DNA from: Porticoccaceae bacterium | GTDB taxonomy: Bacteria > Pseudomonadota > Gammaproteobacteria > Pseudomonadales > Porticoccaceae | Length of the DNA stretch: 43,842 bases | Direction of reading: 5' to 3' | Assembly: GCA_023229065.1 (NCBI GenBank) | Contig: JALNZZ010000004.1 | Coordinates: 1-43,842 of the forward strand | Shown: one piece after another, positions 16,706 through 25,454 of the stretch | How the letters are laid out: every line of letters starts with the position of its first letter | How positions within the stretch are numbered: the first letter of the stretch is position 1 | Translations under genes and position numbers: made by a program | The notes under the pieces: model-generated | What the model saw: only the letters and a program-made list of their open reading frames with translations | Database searches by the model: none | Told to the model about the DNA's origin: nothing

Positions 16706-19700
16706 AGCTGACCCATTCGGCCCTCGGTGCCAGCCGCCTGACCCTGTTCGCCGCGCTGATGGTACTGGTCGGCGGCATCGTCACCTTTCTCGGATTTCCT
16801 TCACAGGAAGAACCTACGGTCACGATTCGCGATGCATTGGTGACGATTTCGCATCCCGGCATGCCCAGCGAACAGGTCGAGGCCCTGCTGGCCAAGCCGG
16901 TCGAGGAGCGCCTGCGCGAGATCGGCAGCCTCAAGAGGATCGTCACCACGGTGCGGCCCGGCACCGCGACTATCCAGCTCACCGCCTACGACCACGTCAA
17001 GGACCTGCCGGCGCTGTGGCAGCGCGTCCGCGCCAAGTCGGCTGAGGCCGGCCAGGCCCTGCCAGCCGGCAGTTTCGGGCCGTTCGTCGACGACGACTTC
17101 GGACGGGTGGCGGTGGCCTCGATCGCTGTCACCGCGCCGGGCTTCGGCATGAGCGAGATGCGCGAGCCGCTACGCGACCTGCGCGCGCAGTTGCATACCT
17201 TGCCTGGCGTCGAGCGGGTGACATTCTATGGCCTGCAGGAAGACCGGGTCTACGTGGCGTTCGATCGCGGGCGCCTGGTCGAGGCCGGGCTGAGCCCGGC
17301 CTCGGTGATGCAGCAGTTGCAGGCGCAGAACGTGGTCGCGCCCGGTGGGCTGGTGTCGGCTTCGGGGCTGGCGATGACGGTGGCCACTTCCGGCGAGTTG
17401 CGCAGCACCGAGGAGTTGCGCCACTTTCTGGTCTCGGTGTCGGACACATCCGGTGCGGGCGGTACGCGCGAGGTGCCGCTGGGACATCTTGCCCGGATCG
17501 AGGTGATGCCGGCCGATCCGCCCGAGAGCGCCGCGGTCTACGAGGGCATGCCGGCGGTGGTGGTCGCGGTGTCGATGGCCACCGGCTACAACATCGGCGA
17601 CTTCGGTGCGCAGCTGCGTACTAAGCTGGAAGAGACCGCACGGCAGTTGCCGGCCGGCTTCGAGCAGCACGTGGTCACCTTCCAGGCCGACGTGGTCGCG
17701 CGCGAGATGGGCCGCATGCACCAGGTCATGGGCGAGACAATCCTGATCGTCATGGTCGTCGTGATGCTGTTTCTGGGTTGGCGCACCGGTCTGATCGTCG
17801 GCGCGATCGTGCCGCTGACCATCCTCGGCGCACTGATCGCCATGCGCGCGCTGGGCGTGGAACTGCAGACGGTATCGATCGCGGCCATCATCATGGCTCT
17901 CGGCCTGCTGGTGGACAACGGGATCGTCATCGCCGAGGACATCGAACGACGGTTGGCCGCCGGCGAAGAGCGCCGCCATGCATGTATCGAGGCCGGCCGC
18001 ACGCTGGCGGTGCCGCTGCTGACCTCCTCGCTGGTGATCGTGATGGCGTTCTCGCCGTTCTTCATCGGCCAGACCGCCACCAACGAATACCTGCGTTCGC
18101 TGCCGATCGTACTCGGCCTGACCCTGCTCGGCTCCTGGCTGCTGAGCATCACGGTGACGCCGCTGCTGTGCCTGTACTTCGCCAAGGTGCATCCGTCCCA
18201 CGGCGAGGGTGCTGGCCAGTACGATTCGCGCTTCTACCGCGGCTACCGCCGGATCATCACCCGGGTGCTGGACCACAAGGCGCTGTTCATCGGCACCATG
18301 CTGGTGCTACTGACCGGCGCCGGCGTTGTGCTGGCGTCGATCCCCTACGACTTCCTGCCCAAGTCCGACCGACTGCAGTTCCAGATGCCGGTGACCCTGC
18401 AACCTGGTAGCGACTCGCGCGAAACCCTGCGCACGGTGGAGGCGATGAGCCGCTGGTTCGCCGACGACAAGGTCAATCCAGAGGTGACCGATAGCATCGG
18501 CTACGTCGCCGACGGCGGTCCGCGCATCGTGCTGGGCCTGAATCCCCCGCTGCCGGGCAGCAACATCGCCTACTTCACCGTCAGCGTCGCGCAGGGCACC
18601 GACATCGAGCAGGTGATCGACCGCACCCATCGGTACATGCGCGAGGCGTTTCCGCAGGCTCGCGCCGAGCCCAAACGCTTCCCGCTGGGTGCGACCGAGG
18701 CCGGCGTGGCCATCTACCGCGTGGTCGGCCCGGACGAGGCGGTGCTGCGCGAGACGGGCGAGCGCATCGCCGCGGCGCTGCGCGGGTTGCCTGGTATTCA
18801 GGACGTCTACGACGATTGGTTGCCGCGCGTGCCGCGCTACGTGGTCGAGGTCGACCAGCTCAAGGCGCGCCGCGCCGGCATCAGCAGCGAAGACGTGGCC
18901 CAAGCACTGCAACTGCGCTACAGCGGCCTGCAGGCCTCGCTGATCCGCGACAACGGCGTGGCTGCGCCGATCGTGTTGCGCGGCGATGCGCGCGAGCGCG
19001 ATGCCGCGGGCAGCCCGGCCGATACGTTGGTCTATCCCGGCGCGGGCGGCGCGCCGCTACCGTTATCGGCGATCGCGTTGGTCTCCACGGCGAGCGAGCC
19101 CTCAACGATCATGCGCCGCAACCTGGTGCGCACGCTGACGGTCACCGGCCGCCATCCCAGCATGACCGCCAATGGAATCGTCGCCGAGATCGCGCCGCAG
19201 ATCGATGCGATCGAGCTGCCGCCGGGCTACCGCATCGAACTTGGCGGCGAGATAGAGGATTCGGCTGAAGCCAACCAGTCGCTGCTGCAGTTCATGCCGC
19301 ATGCGCTGATCATGATCCTGCTGTTGTTCGTGTGGCAATTCAATTCTTTCCGCAAGCTGTTCATCGTGGTGGCGAGCATCCCGTTCGTGCTGATCGGCGC
19401 GGCCCTGGCGCTGCTGCTGACCGGCTACCCGTTCGGCTTCATCGCCACCTTCGGCCTGCTGGCGCTGGCCGGCATCATCGTCAACAACGCTGTACTCCTG
19501 CTCGAGCGCATCGAGGCTGAACTGGCCTCGGGCCTGGCGCGGCGCGAGGCGGTGATCTCGGCGGCTGTGATGCGGCTGCGCCCGATCGTGATGACCAAGC
19601 TGACCTGCATCGTCGGCCTGATCCCACTGATGCTGTTCGGCGGTCCCCTGTGGACCAGCATGGCGATCACGATGATCGGCGGCCTAGCGCTGGGAACACT

Positions 19701-19797
19701 GGTGACGCTGGGCCTGATTCCGATCCTGTACGACCTGCTGTTCTCGCTGCGCGTGCGCAGCGGCGGCAAGTCCACGAATGGGGAAGCGACCGCATGA
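16702..19797 (+). CDS. RND efflux pump inner-membrane subunit (AcrB/HAE-1-like)
   Basis: A 1031-residue proton-driven exporter of normal AcrB-family length with 12 expected membrane helices and two large periplasmic loops. The proton-relay positions differ from AcrB: helix 4 reads GLLVDNGIVIAEDIER, so Asp405 is kept but the next Asp is Asn406, and helix 10 reads GIIVNNAVLLLE, so the usual Lys is Asn928. The MRLRPIVMTKL motif of helix 11 is present. This Asp-Asn/Asn pattern occurs in a branch of RND pumps, so the protein is probably active with a variant relay. Substrates cannot be read from the sequence. Confidence 0.94.
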   Translation: MKLTHSALGASRLTLFAALMVLVGGIVTFLGFPSQEEPTVTIRDALVTISHPGMPSEQVEALLAKPVEERLREIGSLKRIVTTVRPGTATIQLTAYDHVKDLPALWQRVRAKSAEAGQALPAGSFGPFVDDDFGRVAVASIAVTAPGFGMSEMREPLRDLRAQLHTLPGVERVTFYGLQEDRVYVAFDRGRLVEAGLSPASVMQQLQAQNVVAPGGLVSASGLAMTVATSGELRSTEELRHFLVSVSDTSGAGGTREVPLGHLARIEVMPADPPESAAVYEGMPAVVVAVSMATGYNIGDFGAQLRTKLEETARQLPAGFEQHVVTFQADVVAREMGRMHQVMGETILIVMVVVMLFLGWRTGLIVGAIVPLTILGALIAMRALGVELQTVSIAAIIMALGLLVDNGIVIAEDIERRLAAGEERRHACIEAGRTLAVPLLTSSLVIVMAFSPFFIGQTATNEYLRSLPIVLGLTLLGSWLLSITVTPLLCLYFAKVHPSHGEGAGQYDSRFYRGYRRIITRVLDHKALFIGTMLVLLTGAGVVLASIPYDFLPKSDRLQFQMPVTLQPGSDSRETLRTVEAMSRWFADDKVNPEVTDSIGYVADGGPRIVLGLNPPLPGSNIAYFTVSVAQGTDIEQVIDRTHRYMREAFPQARAEPKRFPLGATEAGVAIYRVVGPDEAVLRETGERIAAALRGLPGIQDVYDDWLPRVPRYVVEVDQLKARRAGISSEDVAQALQLRYSGLQASLIRDNGVAAPIVLRGDARERDAAGSPADTLVYPGAGGAPLPLSAIALVSTASEPSTIMRRNLVRTLTVTGRHPSMTANGIVAEIAPQIDAIELPPGYRIELGGEIEDSAEANQSLLQFMPHALIMILLLFVWQFNSFRKLFIVVASIPFVLIGAALALLLTGYPFGFIATFGLLALAGIIVNNAVLLLERIEAELASGLARREAVISAAVMRLRPIVMTKLTCIVGLIPLMLFGGPLWTSMAITMIGGLALGTLVTLGLIPILYDLLFSLRVRSGGKSTNGEATA

Positions 19798-19864
19798 GTT
19801 TCCCCTCCGCCATGCATGCACGCCGACTCCGGTCCGCGTTGCGCCACGACCAGGAGGCTTTGCG

Positions 19865-21016
19865 ATGACGCAGGCATGGCTACGCCGCGAGGCCAACGCT
19901 GACGGACACGCGGCCTGGATTGCCGGCGGCGACTGGACGATCGAGCACTACGGCCGATTGGCCACGTTGGTATCCGACGCGCGCGCAAACCCCGGTGCGC
20001 AGCGCGCGGTGCCGTTCCTAGACTGGACGCAGGTCCGCCAGCTCGACACCGCGGGCGCGGCGCTGCTGGTCGAGATGCTCGGCCCAGTGCTGGCGCGCGA
20101 GCACCTGCGCGCCGATCCACGGCTGGAGCCGGAACGCCGAGCCCTGCTGGAGGTGCTGGTGGACGCTGCGGAGGCCCAACAGGTCGCGGGGCACCCTGCG
20201 CTCGATTCCGCGCCTGCATGGCTGCGCGGCATCGCGGGCATCGGCGCAACGGCCGAGCGGGGGCTGCATTCGTTACTGGATCTGGCCGGCTTCGTCGGCC
20301 AGATCCTGGAGACTTGGCTGCGCATTGCGCCGTACCCGCGGCGCTGGCGGCTGACTGCGGTGGTCGCGCAGATCCAGCGTGTCGCTGTCGATGCTGTGCC
20401 CATCGTCGCCCTGCTGAGTTTCATGGTCGGTACCGTGGTCGCCTTCCTCGGCGCAACCGTGCTGGCCAACTTCGGCGCCAGCATCTTCGCCGTGCACCTG
20501 GTCGCGTTCTCGTTCATGCGCGAGTTCGGCGTGCTGCTACCGGCGATCCTGATCGCCGGGCGCACCGCCAGCGCCTACACCGCACAGATCGGCTCGATGA
20601 AAGCGAACGAGGAGATCGACGCGCTGCGCTCGGGAGGGTTGAACCCAATCGAGCTGCTGGTGTTGCCGCGGGTGCTGGCACTGCTGGTCTCGCTGCCCCT
20701 GCTGACCTTGGTGGGCGTTCTGGCGGGCATCGCTGGCGGTGCCGCGGTCTGCGTGCTGAGTCTCGACATCTCGCTGGCGCAGTTCCTGGCCATAGTGCAG
20801 GACAAGATCGAGGTGCGGCATTTTCTGGTCGGGCTGAGCAAGGCACCGTTCTTCGCCGTCATGATCGCCGCGATCGGCTGCCACGAGGGTTTCAAGGTCT
20901 CCGGAAGCGCGCAGTCGGTGGGCGACCACACCACCTCGAGCGTGGTGCAGTCGATCTTCGTCGTGATCCTGCTCGACGCGCTGGCGGCGCTGTTCTTCAT
21001 GGAGATGGGCTGGTGA
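19865..21016 (+). CDS. MlaE/LinK-like ABC permease with N-terminal STAS-like domain
   Basis: A 383-residue inner-membrane permease of an MCE-type lipid transporter. Residues 1-125 form a soluble part with STAS-like features (VPFLDWTQVRQLDTAGAALL), in place of a separate MlaB protein. The MlaE permease core follows from about residue 160 (VGTVVAFLGATVL, FMREFGVLLPAILIAGRTAS with the conserved cytoplasmic EIDALRSGGLNPIE loop). The start at 19865 has AGGAGG 8 bases upstream. With the next three genes it matches the LinKLMN/MlaEFD gene sets that move phospholipids or very hydrophobic compounds. Its stop overlaps the ATPase start. Confidence 0.9.
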   Translation: MTQAWLRREANADGHAAWIAGGDWTIEHYGRLATLVSDARANPGAQRAVPFLDWTQVRQLDTAGAALLVEMLGPVLAREHLRADPRLEPERRALLEVLVDAAEAQQVAGHPALDSAPAWLRGIAGIGATAERGLHSLLDLAGFVGQILETWLRIAPYPRRWRLTAVVAQIQRVAVDAVPIVALLSFMVGTVVAFLGATVLANFGASIFAVHLVAFSFMREFGVLLPAILIAGRTASAYTAQIGSMKANEEIDALRSGGLNPIELLVLPRVLALLVSLPLLTLVGVLAGIAGGAAVCVLSLDISLAQFLAIVQDKIEVRHFLVGLSKAPFFAVMIAAIGCHEGFKVSGSAQSVGDHTTSSVVQSIFVVILLDALAALFFMEMGW

Positions 21017-21825
21017 GCGGCCTTTCGAACGGAACGGCAACTCATGCCATCGAGGTGCGCGCGCTGGACAACCGCTTCGGCGAGCAGCAGGTGCACCAGA
21101 ACCTGGACTTGGACGTTCGGCGTGGCGAAATCCTGGGTGTCGTCGGCGGTTCGGGCACCGGCAAATCGGTCCTGCTGCGTAGCATCGTTGGTCTTCAGCG
21201 CCCGCATGCCGGCGTGGTCCGCATCGAAGGCCTGGATCTGCTGCAGCTCCACGGCGCAGCGCGCACGCATCTGGAACGGCGCTTCGGCATCCTGTTTCAG
21301 AAGGGTGCCCTGTACTCGTCGCTGAGCGTGACCGAGAACGTCGCCCTGCCGCTGATCGAGCACGCCGGCCTGCCGCGTGCCCAGGCCGAGCACCTGGCGC
21401 GCAGCAAGCTGGCGCTGGCTGGCCTGCCACCGGATGCCGGCGACAAGTCGCCGGCATCCCTGTCGGGTGGCATGGTCAAGCGTGCGGCCTTGGCGCGGGC
21501 GCTAGCCTTGGACGCGGGCATCCTATTCTTGGACGAGCCGACGGCAGGACTGGACCCGATCGGCGCAGCCGCGTTCGACCAGCTGATTCTGACCTTGCGC
21601 AATGCGCTGGGGCTGACCGTGTTCCTGGTGACCCATGACCTGGACTCGCTCTACACGATCTGCGATCGCGTGGCGGTGCTTGCCAATCGGCAGGTGCTTG
21701 TCAATGACAGCATCGAGGTGGTGGAGCGCTTCGACCACCCCTGGATCCAGGCCTATTTCCACGGACCGCGCGGCCGCGCGGCGGCGCAGGCGCGCGCCGG
21801 ATCCACGAGCGCGGCGCCGCCGTGA
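21013..21825 (+). CDS. MlaF/LinL-like ABC transporter ATPase
   Basis: A 270-residue ATPase that drives the MlaE-like permease. It has Walker A GGSGTGKS, Q-loop LFQKGALYSSLSV, signature LSGGM and Walker B ILFLDEPTAGLD with the typical Mla/Mkl-type GLDPIGA, then the H-loop VTHDLDSL. The start is a GTG at 21013 that overlaps the permease stop (GTGA); the frame is open upstream but only as a shadow of the permease. A 27-residue Ala/Gly-rich tail follows the fold. An 86-bp gap with no gene separates it from the MCE gene. Confidence 0.93.
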   Translation: MSGLSNGTATHAIEVRALDNRFGEQQVHQNLDLDVRRGEILGVVGGSGTGKSVLLRSIVGLQRPHAGVVRIEGLDLLQLHGAARTHLERRFGILFQKGALYSSLSVTENVALPLIEHAGLPRAQAEHLARSKLALAGLPPDAGDKSPASLSGGMVKRAALARALALDAGILFLDEPTAGLDPIGAAAFDQLILTLRNALGLTVFLVTHDLDSLYTICDRVAVLANRQVLVNDSIEVVERFDHPWIQAYFHGPRGRAAAQARAGSTSAAPP

Positions 21826-21911
21826 TGCGCGGGTCCGCCTCCTTCCCCCGACCGCGGTCGCGCGCGCCTGCGCCGAACAGCCGCATGCCTATCAGAGAGG
21901 TGCACTGAATC

Positions 21912-22841
21912 ATGGAGCCCCGTGCCCGCCACGTCGCCATCGGCGTCTTCGTCCTTTTCCTGGCCGCGCTCGGCTTCGGCGTCGCGCTGTGGCTTGGCGA
22001 CGCCCGTTCCGACCGTGACTTCCACTACTACCGCGTCATGTTCGACGAGCCGGTGACCGGGCTCTCGATCGGCAGCCCGGTCCAGTACAGCGGCATCACC
22101 GTCGGTGAGGTCGCTGCTTTGTCACTGCTGCCCGAGGACCCGCGCCGGGCCATCGCCCGTGTGCGCATCGAGACCTCGATTCCGATTCGCCAGGACACCC
22201 GGGCCGAACTGGTGATCACCGGCATCACCGGCGCTGCGGTGATCGAGCTGAGCGACGGTGGTCCTGACGTGCCGCTGCTACCCAGGAAAGAGGGCGAGGA
22301 ACCGCTGATCCTGGCGCCGCGCTCGGCTCTGGCTTCGCTGGTCTCCGGCGACGGCAACACCATGACCACGATCAACGGCATCTTGCTGCGCACGCATGAA
22401 CTGTTCTCCGAAGAGAACGTGGCACTGGTGCATAAGACCTTGGTGAACCTCGAGGACACCACCGGCACGCTCGCCGGACAGCGCACCGAGCTGGCCGGGC
22501 TGGTCAAGAACCTGACCGAAGCGAGCCGGGAATCAACCGCGGCACTGCGCCAGGCCAATGCCGTGATCGACGATGCCCAAGCGATCCTCAACGAGGAGGG
22601 ACGCCCCGCACTGGCCAGCACGCGTGAGGCCATGGCCTCGCTGGAGCGTAGTTCGGCGCGGATGGAAGCCCTATTGCAGCGCAATGCGGCCTCGCTGGAT
22701 CAGGGCATGGCCGCTACCGGCCCGGCGATGAACGAACTGAGGCAGTCACTGGCCAGCCTCAACACCGTGCTGCGCCGTCTGGATCGCAACCCCGCCGGCT
22801 ACCTGCTCGGCAGCGAGAACATCGAGGAAACCACCCCATGA
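21912..22841 (+). CDS. MCE-domain substrate-binding protein (MlaD/LinM-like)
   Basis: A 309-residue protein with one N-terminal membrane helix (residues 8-29, VAIGVFVLFLAALGFGVALW) and a single MCE domain at about 38-115 (FDEPVTGLSIGSPVQYSGI, VGEVAALSL). A long helical C-terminal part (about 165-300) has repeated Ala/Ser/Leu heptads. MCE proteins form hexameric rings that channel lipids between membranes; the long helix suggests a tunnel-extending form rather than the short MlaD form. The stop overlaps the next gene (ATGA at 22838-22841). Confidence 0.92.
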   Translation: MEPRARHVAIGVFVLFLAALGFGVALWLGDARSDRDFHYYRVMFDEPVTGLSIGSPVQYSGITVGEVAALSLLPEDPRRAIARVRIETSIPIRQDTRAELVITGITGAAVIELSDGGPDVPLLPRKEGEEPLILAPRSALASLVSGDGNTMTTINGILLRTHELFSEENVALVHKTLVNLEDTTGTLAGQRTELAGLVKNLTEASRESTAALRQANAVIDDAQAILNEEGRPALASTREAMASLERSSARMEALLQRNAASLDQGMAATGPAMNELRQSLASLNTVLRRLDRNPAGYLLGSENIEETTP

Positions 22842-23548
22842 CCCATGCTTCCCGCAAGCTGCCCGCGACCTTCGCGGCGCTCCTGCTCGCCGCCACGCTG
22901 CCGGCCTGCAGCATCCTGCCCAAGCAGGCGCCAGCCGCCACCTACCAACTGCCGTTGCAGCACCCGGCACAGGCGCGCAGCGGCGTACATGGGCCGCGCG
23001 CCGATGGCCCCATACTGGTCATCCATTCCCCGGCGAGCAATCGGGTGCTCGATTCGGACCGGGTCATCATTGCCCAGCCCGATGGACGCCTTGCGGCCTG
23101 GCAGGGACTGCGCTGGGCCGATACCGCACCGGTCCTGCTGCGCGACCGCCTGGCCGAAGCCTTCATCCAGGATGGACGACTGACCGTGCACGTGGACAGT
23201 GCGGCGCCCGCCGCCGAACTGGACCTGCTCGGCGCGCTGCGGGCGTTTCAGGTCGAACAGCGCGGCACCGCGCCGGTGGTGGCGATCCGGCTCGACGCGC
23301 AACTGGCCGAGCGCGACCGTGCGGGCGCCGGCGTCAGCCGGCGCTTTGAGGTGGTGCATGCCGCCGCGAGCAAACGCGAGACCGACGTGATAGCTGCGTT
23401 CGGCGCCGCGTCGGATGCGTTGGCTGCCCAAGTCGTCGACTGGGTCCTGGAGCAGCCCACGGCATCCGCCACCGGTTCGGACGCGCGCGCGCGCCACGCC
23501 GACCTGCCATCCCCCGCTGCGGCCGAGTCGTCGCACTCGACTAGGTAA
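22838..23548 (+). CDS. PqiC/LinN-like ABC transport auxiliary lipoprotein
   Basis: A 236-residue outer-membrane lipoprotein partner of MCE systems. The lipoprotein signal has box LPAC with Cys24. The mature part carries the family pattern: YQLPL near 38, SPASNRVLDSDRVIIAQPD near 62-80, and WADTAPVLLRDRLAEAF near 95-111. Such proteins (PqiC, LinN) dock the periplasmic MCE structure to the outer membrane. It ends the set of seven tightly packed plus-strand genes; the remnant that follows begins 6 bp later. Confidence 0.85.
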   Translation: MTHASRKLPATFAALLLAATLPACSILPKQAPAATYQLPLQHPAQARSGVHGPRADGPILVIHSPASNRVLDSDRVIIAQPDGRLAAWQGLRWADTAPVLLRDRLAEAFIQDGRLTVHVDSAAPAAELDLLGALRAFQVEQRGTAPVVAIRLDAQLAERDRAGAGVSRRFEVVHAAASKRETDVIAAFGAASDALAAQVVDWVLEQPTASATGSDARARHADLPSPAAAESSHSTR

Positions 23549-23554
23549 GCTGCC

Positions 23555-23955
23555 ATGCCCAAGTCCGTCCACAGCTACTGGTCACCCGAGCCCATCGCCG
23601 TTACCCAATCGCCGAACTGCAGGAGCTCGGCTACGACTGCGCCTTGGTGTCGCCAGAGCAGGTCGCGGTGACGAGCGCCCAGACTTTCGGCGCGGCCCGG
23701 ATCCTGCAGTGGATCGTTGATCCGGCCAAGTTCATCGTCTCACTGAAACAGCTGGCACTGCGCGCCGGTATCCGCATCCACGTGCGCAGCCAGGTCTCCG
23801 GCATCAACGAGGTTGGTGCGGGAGTGCGCGTCGATACCTTCGCCGGTAAGGTGACGGCCGCCAAGGCGATGCCGTGGGTCAGCGCCTTGCCGCCGTCACA
23901 TTCACAAGCCTGCCAGGTTCCGCCTGCAGCCTTTCTGCTTGGGGTTCTATCATGA
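23555..23955 (+). pseudogene. Deleted and frameshifted FAD-dependent oxidoreductase (DAO type)
   Basis: A start codon at 23555 begins MPKSVHSYWSPEPI, like the N-terminus of DadA-type amine oxidoreductases, then hits a different frame. From about 23600 the frame that continues reads RRYPIAELQELGYDCALVSPEQ and WIVDPAKFIVSLKQLALRAG, an internal part of the same family. The FAD-binding GxGxxG and the C-terminal half are missing, so it cannot be functional. The last 20 or so codons are unrelated filler, and the remnant frame stops in an ATGA overlap with the NADH dehydrogenase start at 23952. Confidence 0.6.
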
Positions 23956-25256
23956 CTGATCAGCGGCAAAGACATCGCCTAGTGATCGTTGGAGGGGGCG
24001 TGGCGGGGCTGGAGATTGCCAGCGCATTGGCCCGCCGATGGCGACGTCCGGGAACGCCCACAGTCACACTGGTCGATCGGGATTCGGCCCACGTCTGGAA
24101 GCCTATGCTGCACATGATCGCGGCAGGTACGCGCGATGTTTCGCAGCAGCAAACACCCTACTTGGCGCAGGCGCGCGATACCGGATTCGTCTACCAGCCT
24201 GGCGAGCTGTGCGGCCTGAATCGGGAACGGCGAGAACTGCAGATCGCCGCAGTCTACGCTGACGACGGGCGACTTCTGATTCCCGGCCGCATAGTTGGAT
24301 ATGACACTCTGATTATTGCCATCGGCAGTCAAGCGAACGACTTCAGGACGCGTGGTGCCGCAAACCACTGTTACCGGATCGACTCGCGCGAGCAGGCCGA
24401 TGCATTCAACCGGGAGATTCGACTTCGTGTCCTGCAGTGCGTGGCGCAGGATGCCCAACTCTCAATCGGGATAGTTGGCGGCGGCGCCACAGGCGTGGAG
24501 TTGGCTGCCGAATTGGTGCAACTGGCCGAATCAGCGGCGGCGTATGGCGCCCACGACCTGATGTCGCGCATGTCAGTTGCTTTAATCGAGAGCGGACCGC
24601 GATTACTGGCCGCCTTTCCCAAAGACATCTCTGAAGCTACCCGAGCGCGTTTGGAGCAATTGGGTGTCCGTGTGTACACCGACACACGGGTCAGCGCAGT
24701 GGATGCCGATGCCTTCCTGTTTAGCGACGGCACTCGGCGGGAGGCATCCCTAAAGATCTGGGCGGCCGGGGTCAAGGCTGCGAACTTGCTGTCGAATCTA
24801 GCGGGGCTGGAAGCGAATGCTATCAACCAGTTACTGGTACGGCCCTCGCTGCAGACGACGCAGGACCCGCGGATCTACGCCGTGGGCGATTGCGCGAGCC
24901 TTACTTTGTCGGGCAACCAGCGCTCCTTGCCGCCGACAGCACAGGTTGCACATCAGCAGGCGCAATACCTCATCCGCCAACTTCCGCGCGTGATCGAGCG
25001 AGGCTTGACGCCCCCTGACTTCGTGCACCGCGACCTTGGATCCCTGGTGTCACTAGGCGAGTACGACGCATTTGCGTCGCTGGGCAAGTTCGGCCTGCTC
25101 AAGGGGACAACGCTACGCGGAAGGCTGGCGCAGGCCAGCCATGTGCTGCTCTATCGTAGCCACCAGGCACGCCTGCACGGGATCATTCGCGGTAGTCTCT
25201 TGTGGCTGGTTGATCAGCTCAACGCACGTTTACGTGGATCGATACGACTTGATTGA
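23952..25256 (+). CDS. Type II NADH dehydrogenase (NDH-2) / NAD(P)-FAD oxidoreductase
   Basis: A 434-residue membrane-associated flavoprotein that passes electrons from NADH to quinone without pumping protons. The FAD-binding motif is VIVGGGVAGLEIA (residues 11-23), the NADH-binding motif IGIVGGGATGVELAAEL is near 175, and IYAVGDCASL near 312 is the second FAD contact. The C-terminal third (FGLLKGTTLRGRLAQ and a hydrophobic segment) fits the NDH-2 membrane anchor. The start at 23952 was preferred over the in-frame 23874 because it begins just before the first strand. It follows the RND-MCE operon and a gene remnant and may share that transcript. Confidence 0.88.
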   Translation: MTDQRQRHRLVIVGGGVAGLEIASALARRWRRPGTPTVTLVDRDSAHVWKPMLHMIAAGTRDVSQQQTPYLAQARDTGFVYQPGELCGLNRERRELQIAAVYADDGRLLIPGRIVGYDTLIIAIGSQANDFRTRGAANHCYRIDSREQADAFNREIRLRVLQCVAQDAQLSIGIVGGGATGVELAAELVQLAESAAAYGAHDLMSRMSVALIESGPRLLAAFPKDISEATRARLEQLGVRVYTDTRVSAVDADAFLFSDGTRREASLKIWAAGVKAANLLSNLAGLEANAINQLLVRPSLQTTQDPRIYAVGDCASLTLSGNQRSLPPTAQVAHQQAQYLIRQLPRVIERGLTPPDFVHRDLGSLVSLGEYDAFASLGKFGLLKGTTLRGRLAQASHVLLYRSHQARLHGIIRGSLLWLVDQLNARLRGSIRLD

Positions 25257-25454
25257 GCGATTGGAAGGAATTGGTGAGTTGGATATCCAGATAGTCGACA
25301 CTGAGACCACTGCGTTCGTATGCATGAGCACGAGAGCACCGAGCGTCAGGACACCTTCCACATGCTCTGGTCATCCAGCAAGCATATGGCGCCGAAACTA
25401 TGAGCACTCATAGACTTCATGACGACGGAGATTTTAAAGGACTAGTACCTGGAA
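25257..25454. other. Cargo-backbone junction, non-coding
   Basis: Between two convergent genes, with no gene. It has a perfect 7-bp inverted repeat CTATGAG-CA-CTCATAG at 25398-25413 and CTAGT/ACTAG arms at 25442-25458 that reach the relaxase stop. Neither is followed by a T-run. The base composition is lower in GC than either side, as expected of a recombination joint. Confidence 0.5.

Larger units (their letters stand above)
8027..25454. other. Cargo region inserted between traR and the relaxase gene
   Basis: Everything between the traR start and the relaxase stop is accessory. It is a mosaic: a lower-GC part (AI-2E permease, DUF1269), the lpxR-like gene, a very GC-rich two-component/RND/MCE block, and a more moderate NADH dehydrogenase. 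Orientation switches from minus (8054-13875) to plus (14023-25256), unlike the mostly minus backbone. Gene remnants at 9247-9327 and 23555-23955 point to past recombination. No insertion sequence or flanking direct repeat was recognised. The cargo products nearly all act in or on the cell envelope. Confidence 0.8.

Noticed and set aside
23874..23951. Upstream start for the NADH dehydrogenase
   Set aside because: Adds 26 residues unlike the family, which begins a few residues before the FAD-binding strand.
25398..25413. CTATGAG/CTCATAG inverted repeat as terminator for ndh
   Set aside because: Short stem with a 2-nt loop and no T-run; more likely incidental or a junction scar.
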